Of a stretch of 64,000 bases of DNA, positions 55,751 to 64,000 are shown one piece after another. Below the pieces are notes generated by a model. It was given only the letters and a program-made list of their open reading frames with translations, searched no databases and had not been told where the DNA came from. The translations under genes and the position numbers were made by a program. Source of the DNA: Notamacropus eugenii (Eukaryota; Chordata; Mammalia; Diprotodontia; Macropodidae). Position 1 is the stretch's first letter. Every line of letters begins with the position of its first letter. Location: positions 62,852,685 to 62,916,684 of the forward strand of contig NC_092879.1 in NCBI RefSeq assembly GCF_028372415.1. Reading direction: 5' to 3'.

Positions 55751-58700
55751 GACCTGTATGTCATCACCCACAATTTCCTAGACCTTGAGGGCAGAAGGCA
55801 TTCAGAACATTTACTGTACAAGCTTCTCCCATATATCTATCTGAAAGTGAGGCCTGGTGAGCCAGATGAACACTGTATGATCTGCCAGGAAGGTCGAAGG
55901 AATAAACATGACGAATACTTCAGAGTCCTTAGCGTCCAAGGATGTCATGTCTAAGGGAAACTGAGTACTTGAGAGTTGGATAGAAAAGTGTAAGATCTCT
56001 CCCAAGGTCCTAGGATGAGAAAAATCAAGCAATTCAATTGCTTTATAAGTGGATCACATACTGTGACAGTGTGAGACAATGAGGACAATGAAGCTTCCAG
56101 GAACTAAATAGGATCACCCTCAGGTTCCTTGGCCTGGAGGAAAGAGTACCTTCATGCCATTTACACTTTAGACCCCTTCCAGGTATCAACCTGAAAATGG
56201 GATCCAGTGAGCCAAATGACCTTTGTATGATCAGCCAGTAGGGTCCAAGTATTAAATAGGTTTACTTTTTCAGAGGGCTTTGAGTCCAAGCTCTTCATGT
56301 GACTCTAAAGGAAACTGAGTCCTAGAGCACTGAAAGACAAGTGCAAGGTCCCTTCCAAGCTACCAAGATGAAAAATATCAAGGCATGCAGTGGCTTTGGA
56401 CAAGGAATCTCTCCCGTGAGCGTAGGTGAAAATGTGGACAAGGGCATCAGGCAGACCTGAATGTGATTACCTACAGGTTCCTAGGCCTACAGTCAATAGG
56501 ATATTAAGGTCGTTTACAGTATAGGCTCCTCCATGCATTCTGCTTGAAAGGTAAAGCCTAAGGAACAGAATGACCATTGTATGTGTAACCACGAGTGTCC
56601 AAGGATAAAAAGTGACAAGTTTTTAGAGTCCTCAGGATCCAAATCCCTGATGTGACTGAAGGAAACCAAGTTCTGGAAAGCTGGATAGCTCAGTCTAGGA
56701 TCACTAACAAGATCCTAGGATTCAAAATGTCAAGCCCTTCAAAGACTTTAAAGCGAGAGCCCCTCTTTCAATCTAGGAGAAGCGGATATCAAGGGAGATT
56801 TAGCGACCTGTATATAATTACCCACAATTTCCTAGACTTAGAGGTCAGAGGGCATTAAGAATATATACACTCCAAGACCCTCCCAGGTGTGTATATGAAA
56901 GTGAGGCCAGGTGAGCCAAATGACCATTGTATTATCATCCAGAAGTGTCCAAGGAATAAGCTTCTCTAGTCCTTCAGAGGCCTTAGAGGCCAAGGATTCA
57001 TGGGCCTCTAAAGGAAACTGAGTCCTTCAGAGGTGAAAAAAAAGAGTAAGATCACATCTCAGTGCCCATGGTGAGAAATAGCAAGGCATTCAATGACTTC
57101 AGAGCTGGACCCCCTACTGTGAAAGTGGGACACAAAGAAGACAAGGGACCTGGGGGACCTCAATGTGATCACCTACAGGTTCCTTAGCCAGGAGGAAAGA
57201 GGGCCTTAATACCATGTAAACTCCAGACCCCTGCCTGGTATCTGCCTGAAAGTGAGGTCTGCTGAGCCAAAGGACCACTGTATGATCAGCCAGAAGGATC
57301 CAAGGAGTAAACGACACTAGTCCCTCAGAGGCCTTAGAGTACAGGCACACTTCATGTGCCTGTACCGGAAACTGAGTCCTTGAGAGCTGGATAGACAAGG
57401 GTAAGATCTCTCCTGAGCACCTAGGATGAAAAATATCAAGGCATTCAACGGCTTTTGAGCAAGAACACCTGTGTGGCTGTAGGAGAAACAGAGGCCTTGG
57501 GAGATTGGGAACTTCTATGTAATCACCTACAATGTCCTAGACCTTGAGGGCAGAAAGCATTAAGAACATTTACCCTAAAAGCCCCTCCCCTCCCGTATAT
57601 CTACATGAAAGTGATGCCTGGTGAGCCAATTGATCATTGTATGATCAGTCAGAAGGGTCCAAGGAATAAACATGACTCGTCTTTCACAGTCCTTAGAGTC
57701 CAAGTACTTCACGTGCTTCTAAGGAAACTGAGAATTCAAGAGCAGGATAGAGAAGTGTAAGATCACTCCCAAGCTCCCAGGATGAGAAATATCAAGGCAT
57801 TCGATGGCTTCAGACCTGGAAACCCTACCGTGAGAGTGGGAAACAATGAGAACAAGGGAGCTAGGGGGCTCCCTTGATATGATCACCTCCAGGTTCTTTG
57901 GCCTGGAAGAAAGAGGAGCATAATGACGTACACACTACAGACACCTCCTAGGTATCGACCTGAAAGTGAGACCTGGATAGCAAAATGACCAACGTATGAT
58001 CAGCCAGTAGGGTCGAAGTATGAAATAGGACTAATTCTTCAGAGGCCTTAGCCATTCATGTGATTCCAAAGGACACTGAGTCCTTGAGAGCAGGAAAGAC
58101 AAGTGTAACATCCCTCCCAAGATACTAAGTTAAAAAATATCAAGGTATTCGATGGCTTTAGATGCAAGCCCCCTACTGTGAGGGTAGGGGTAAATGTGGA
58201 GAAGGGACCTGAATTAAATAACCTGCCACTTCCTGGGGCTCCAGCAAACAAGAACTTGAGGGCGTTTACAATGCAGTCCCCTCCATGCCTTGTGCCTGAC
58301 AACTGAGGCCTAGGGAGCATAATTACCATAGTATGTGTACCCACAAGTGTTCAAGGACAGAAAGTGACAAGTCTTTGAAAGACGTCAAAAGCCAAAACCT
58401 GTATGTGACTGAAGGAAACTGAGTCCTGCAAAGCTGGATAGTTCAGTGTTGGATCACTAACAGGATCCTACGATTAAAAATATCAAGGCCTTCAAAGGCT
58501 TTAAAGCCATACACGGTGTGGAACTCTAGGTGAAGAAGACACCAGGGGAGGTTCAGGGTCCTGCATGTAATCACACACAATGTCCTAGACCGAGAGGTGA
58601 CAAGGCCTTAAGACAATTTACACTCCAAACCCCTTCCAGATATCTACCTGAAAGTGAGGCCTGGTGAGCCAAATGACCACCGTATGATCACCCAGAAGGC

Positions 58701-60145
58701 TCCAAGAAATTAACGTGACTAGTACAGTACATAGAGTCCAAGTACTTCATGGACTTCTAAAGGAAACTGAGTCCTCAAGAGCTGGCTAGAAAGGTGGAAT
58801 ATCTCTACCAAGCTCCTAGAATAAGAAGTATCTAGGCATTCAGTGGATTTAGAACTGGACCACATACTGTGAAAGTGAGCGACAATGAGGAAAAGGAAGC
58901 TTGGGGAAAATGAATGTGAAGAACTACAGGTTCCTTGGACTAGAGGCAAGAGGGCCTTAAGGGCATTTAAAACTCCAGACCCCTCTCTGGTATCAACCTG
59001 AAAGTGAGGCCTGGTGAGCAATATGACCATTTTCTGATCAGCCACTAGGGTACATGTATTAAGCAGGACTACTCCTTCAGAGTATGGCTTTGAGTCCAAG
59101 CCCATCATGTGACTCTAAAGGAAACCGAATCCTAGAGAGCTGAACGACAAGGGTAAGGTCCCTCCAAAGCTATTAAGATGAAAAATATCAATTCATGCGA
59201 TGGCTTTAGATGCAGACCCCCTACTGTGAGGGATGTGGGGCTTTAGAGTCCAAGTACTCATGTGCCTCTAAAGGAAACTGAGTCCTTGAGGACTGGATAG
59301 AAAAAAAAAACAAAACAAAAACAACAAGATTATTCCCAAGCACCGAGGATGAGAAATATCAAGGCATTCAATGACTTTAGAACTGGACCCCCTACTGTGA
59401 AAGTCAAGACAATGAGGACAGGGGAGCTGAGGGATGCGAATGTGATCTCCTACAAGTTCCTTGGCCCGGAGGAAAGAGGATCTGAGTGCCATTTACACTA
59501 CAGATCCCTCCCTGATATCTACCTGAAAGTGATGTCTGGTGAGCTAATTGATCATCGTATGATCAACCAATAGGACTGAATTATAAAACAGGGCTAGTCC
59601 TTCTGATTCCTTAGAGTTCAAGCCCTTCATGTGACTTTAAAGGAAACTGAGTCCTAGAGAGATGAAAAGGCTAGTATAAGATCACACCCAAGCTACAAAG
59701 TTGAAACATATCAAGGCATTCAATGGGGTTAGATGCAGACCCCCTACTGTGACTGTAAGGGAAAATGTGGAAAATGAATATGGAAGGATCTGAATGTGAT
59801 CACCTACAGGTTCCTAGGTCTACAGAAAAGAGAAGCTTAAGGGGATTTACAATATAAGCCGCTCCATGCATTCTGCCTTACAACTGAGACCCAAGTCCCG
59901 GTGAGCCAAATGACAATTGAACCATTGGCCAAAAGGGTCTAAGCAATAAACGTGACTAGTCGTCCAGATGCCTTAGAATCCAAGCACTTTATGTGCCTCT
60001 ACTGAAAACTGAGTCCTGGAGAGCCAGATAGAAAAGTGTAAGATCTCTCCCAGTCTCCTGAGATAAAAAATATCAAGGCATTCAATGACTTTAGAGCTAG
60101 ACCTACTGTGACTGTTGGAGAAACGGAGACCTTGGGATCTTTGAG
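55751..60145. repeat. Higher-order satellite repeat, copy 3 (4395 bp)
   Basis: Identical in layout to copy 2; the only difference I found is G at 59436, where copies 1, 2 and 4 have A. Confidence 0.95.
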
Positions 60146-63100
60146 GACCTGTATGTCATCACCCACAATTTCCTAGACCTTGAGGGCAGAAGGCATTCAG
60201 AACATTTACTGTACAAGCTTCTCCCATATATCTATCTGAAAGTGAGGCCTGGTGAGCCAGATGAACACTGTATGATCTGCCAGGAAGGTCGAAGGAATAA
60301 ACATGACGAATACTTCAGAGTCCTTAGCGTCCAAGGATGTCATGTCTAAGGGAAACTGAGTACTTGAGAGTTGGATAGAAAAGTGTAAGATCTCTCCCAA
60401 GGTCCTAGGATGAGAAAAATCAAGCAATTCAATTGCTTTATAAGTGGATCACATACTGTGACAGTGTGAGACAATGAGGACAATGAAGCTTCCAGGAACT
60501 AAATAGGATCACCCTCAGGTTCCTTGGCCTGGAGGAAAGAGTACCTTCATGCCATTTACACTTTAGACCCCTTCCAGGTATCAACCTGAAAATGGGATCC
60601 AGTGAGCCAAATGACCTTTGTATGATCAGCCAGTAGGGTCCAAGTATTAAATAGGTTTACTTTTTCAGAGGGCTTTGAGTCCAAGCTCTTCATGTGACTC
60701 TAAAGGAAACTGAGTCCTAGAGCACTGAAAGACAAGTGCAAGGTCCCTTCCAAGCTACCAAGATGAAAAATATCAAGGCATGCAGTGGCTTTGGACAAGG
60801 AATCTCTCCCGTGAGCGTAGGTGAAAATGTGGACAAGGGCATCAGGCAGACCTGAATGTGATTACCTACAGGTTCCTAGGCCTACAGTCAATAGGATATT
60901 AAGGTCGTTTACAGTATAGGCTCCTCCATGCATTCTGCTTGAAAGGTAAAGCCTAAGGAACAGAATGACCATTGTATGTGTAACCACGAGTGTCCAAGGA
61001 TAAAAAGTGACAAGTTTTTAGAGTCCTCAGGATCCAAATCCCTGATGTGACTGAAGGAAACCAAGTTCTGGAAAGCTGGATAGCTCAGTCTAGGATCACT
61101 AACAAGATCCTAGGATTCAAAATGTCAAGCCCTTCAAAGACTTTAAAGCGAGAGCCCCTCTTTCAATCTAGGAGAAGCGGATATCAAGGGAGATTTAGCG
61201 ACCTGTATATAATTACCCACAATTTCCTAGACTTAGAGGTCAGAGGGCATTAAGAATATATACACTCCAAGACCCTCCCAGGTGTGTATATGAAAGTGAG
61301 GCCAGGTGAGCCAAATGACCATTGTATTATCATCCAGAAGTGTCCAAGGAATAAGCTTCTCTAGTCCTTCAGAGGCCTTAGAGGCCAAGGATTCATGGGC
61401 CTCTAAAGGAAACTGAGTCCTTCAGAGGTGAAAAAAAAGAGTAAGATCACATCTCAGTGCCCATGGTGAGAAATAGCAAGGCATTCAATGACTTCAGAGC
61501 TGGACCCCCTACTGTGAAAGTGGGACACAAAGAAGACAAGGGACCTGGGGGACCTCAATGTGATCACCTACAGGTTCCTTAGCCAGGAGGAAAGAGGGCC
61601 TTAATACCATGTAAACTCCAGACCCCTGCCTGGTATCTGCCTGAAAGTGAGGTCTGCTGAGCCAAAGGACCACTGTATGATCAGCCAGAAGGATCCAAGG
61701 AGTAAACGACACTAGTCCCTCAGAGGCCTTAGAGTACAGGCACACTTCATGTGCCTGTACCGGAAACTGAGTCCTTGAGAGCTGGATAGACAAGGGTAAG
61801 ATCTCTCCTGAGCACCTAGGATGAAAAATATCAAGGCATTCAACGGCTTTTGAGCAAGAACACCTGTGTGGCTGTAGGAGAAACAGAGGCCTTGGGAGAT
61901 TGGGAACTTCTATGTAATCACCTACAATGTCCTAGACCTTGAGGGCAGAAAGCATTAAGAACATTTACCCTAAAAGCCCCTCCCCTCCCGTATATCTACA
62001 TGAAAGTGATGCCTGGTGAGCCAATTGATCATTGTATGATCAGTCAGAAGGGTCCAAGGAATAAACATGACTCGTCTTTCACAGTCCTTAGAGTCCAAGT
62101 ACTTCACGTGCTTCTAAGGAAACTGAGAATTCAAGAGCAGGATAGAGAAGTGTAAGATCACTCCCAAGCTCCCAGGATGAGAAATATCAAGGCATTCGAT
62201 GGCTTCAGACCTGGAAACCCTACCGTGAGAGTGGGAAACAATGAGAACAAGGGAGCTAGGGGGCTCCCTTGATATGATCACCTCCAGGTTCTTTGGCCTG
62301 GAAGAAAGAGGAGCATAATGACGTACACACTACAGACACCTCCTAGGTATCGACCTGAAAGTGAGACCTGGATAGCAAAATGACCAACGTATGATCAGCC
62401 AGTAGGGTCGAAGTATGAAATAGGACTAATTCTTCAGAGGCCTTAGCCATTCATGTGATTCCAAAGGACACTGAGTCCTTGAGAGCAGGAAAGACAAGTG
62501 TAACATCCCTCCCAAGATACTAAGTTAAAAAATATCAAGGTATTCGATGGCTTTAGATGCAAGCCCCCTACTGTGAGGGTAGGGGTAAATGTGGAGAAGG
62601 GACCTGAATTAAATAACCTGCCACTTCCTGGGGCTCCAGCAAACAAGAACTTGAGGGCGTTTACAATGCAGTCCCCTCCATGCCTTGTGCCTGACAACTG
62701 AGGCCTAGGGAGCATAATTACCATAGTATGTGTACCCACAAGTGTTCAAGGACAGAAAGTGACAAGTCTTTGAAAGACGTCAAAAGCCAAAACCTGTATG
62801 TGACTGAAGGAAACTGAGTCCTGCAAAGCTGGATAGTTCAGTGTTGGATCACTAACAGGATCCTACGATTAAAAATATCAAGGCCTTCAAAGCTTTAAAG
62901 CCATACACGGTGTGGAACTCTAGGTGAAGAAGACACCAGGGGAGGTTCAGGGTCCTGCATGTAATCACACACAATGTCCTAGACCGAGAGGTGACAAGGC
63001 CTTAAGACAATTTACACTCCAAACCCTTCCAGATATCTACCTGAAAGTGAGGCCTGGTGAGCCAAATGACCACCGTATGATCACCCAGAAGGCTCCAAGA

Positions 63101-64000
63101 AATTAACGTGACTAGTACAGTACATAGAGTCCAAGTACTTCATGGACTTCTAAAGGAAACTGAGTCCTCAAGAGCTGGCTAGAAAGGTGGAATATCTCTA
63201 CCAAGCTCCTAGAATAAGAAGTATCTAGGCATTCAGTGGATTTAGAACTGGACCACATACTGTGAAAGTGAGCGACAATGAGGAAAAGGAAGCTTGGGAA
63301 AATGAATGTGAAGAACTACAGGTTCCTTGGACTAGAGGCAAGAGGGCCTTAAGGGCATTTAAAACTCCAGACCCCTCTCTGGTATCAACCTGAAAGTGAG
63401 GCCTGGTGAGCAATATGACCATTTTCTGATCAGCCACTAGGGTACATGTATTAAGCAGGACTACTCCTTCAGAGTATGGCTTTGAGTCCAAGCCCATCAT
63501 GTGACTCTAAAGGAAACCGAATCCTAGAGAGCTGAACGACAAGGGTAAGGTCCCTCCAAAGCTATTAAGATGAAAAATATCAATTCATGCGATGGCTTTA
63601 GATGCAGACCCCCTACTGTGAGGGATGTGGGGCTTTAGAGTCCAAGTACTCATGTGCCTCTAAAGGAAACTGAGTCCTTGAGGACTGGATAGAAAAAAAA
63701 ACAAAACAAAAAACAACAAGATTATTCCCAAGCACCGAGGATGAGAAATATCAAGGCATTCAATGACTTTAGAACTGGACCCCCTACTGTGAAAGTCAAG
63801 ACAATGAGGACAGGGGAGCTGAGGGATACGAATGTGATCTCCTACAAGTTCCTTGGCCCGGAGGAAAGAGGATCTGAGTGCCATTTACACTACAGATCCT
63901 CCCTGATATCTACCTGAAAGTGATGTCTGGTGAGCTAATTGATCATCGTATGATCAACCAATAGGACTGAATTATAAAACAGGGCTAGTCCTTCTGATTC
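60146..64000. repeat. Higher-order satellite repeat, copy 4 (cut by window end)
   Basis: 3855 of 4395 bp are present. It is in register (+4395) with copy 3 to about 62890, then shows single-base deletions in short homopolymers near 62891, 63024, 63297 and 63897, and a shifted A-run at about 63693-63714. These break the shared phase by 3-4 bp. Confidence 0.95.

Noticed and set aside
46466..63884. Recurring frames of 68-129 codons throughout the satellite
   Set aside because: They recur at exactly 4395-bp spacing because the DNA copies are identical. They lack promoters, poly(A) signals and domains, and occur on both strands of the same segment.
45353..64000. CRISPR-like array
   Set aside because: The repeats are about 350 bp with no unique spacers, and the genome is vertebrate. 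This is a satellite.
45353..64000. CENP-B box in the satellite
   Set aside because: I looked for the TTCG....A..CGGG pattern in the monomer classes and saw no match; the few TTCG occurrences lack the rest of the motif.

Overview
This is vertebrate nuclear DNA, almost certainly from a marsupial. There is no bacterial gene organisation. The DNA is AT-rich and CpG-poor and is packed with mammalian retroelements: L2, CR1/L3-type, RTE-type and R4/Dong-like LINEs, MIR/CORE-type SINEs, RTE-tailed SINEs, a 7SL-derived pseudogene and a LINE-1-derived element with an intact ORF1. The repeat mix is the main evidence for a metatherian; the species cannot be fixed from the sequence. Family assignments rest on reading and remembered consensus patterns, not on a database search.

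Layout. 1-4.4 kb is intergenic, with a very short hAT-like element, an LTR-like repeat and a CA/TA microsatellite. 4.38-7.30 kb is a nearly complete half-LINE-1 (HAL1-like) element: monomeric GC-rich 5' UTR, intact ORF1 (362 aa), no ORF2, 3' UTR and A-rich tail. 7.5-10 kb is antisense CR1/L3-type LINE plus polypyrimidine microsatellites.

10.7-19.4 kb holds what looks like a small cluster of related, unrecognised transcription units. Three promoters (about 10.75, 14.86 and 18.75 kb) share paired CRE-like sites in a similar context. Two of them lead, 245-260 bp later, to an ATG with a hydrophobic ORF and then an AATAAA signal. Gene B (15134-15868) encodes a 244-residue multi-pass membrane protein with a Gln-rich repeat tail. 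Gene C (19005-19277) encodes a 90-residue hydrophobic protein. Unit A has the promoter and poly(A) signal but no convincing matching ORF. I recognise no known family; CRE-driven (possibly germ-line) expression is inference.

19.4-45.3 kb is gene-poor and repeat-dense, with nested insertions (SINEs in L2, an LTR-like element in L2, a SINE in CR1), an R4/Dong-like LINE remnant, a 7SL pseudogene next to an RTE endonuclease-domain remnant, and a few repeat-free stretches that could be conserved non-coding elements.

45.35-64.0 kb is a satellite array that continues past the window. Its basic monomer is about 350 bp and falls into four classes (a, b, c, d). The edge (45.35-46.96 kb) is diverged and ordered a-b-c-d. 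From 46961 a higher-order repeat of exactly 4395 bp begins: three complete copies and a fourth cut by the window end. Copies 1-3 show only three substitutions that I found. This is the most striking structure in the window: a recently homogenised satellite next to its apparent ancestral form.
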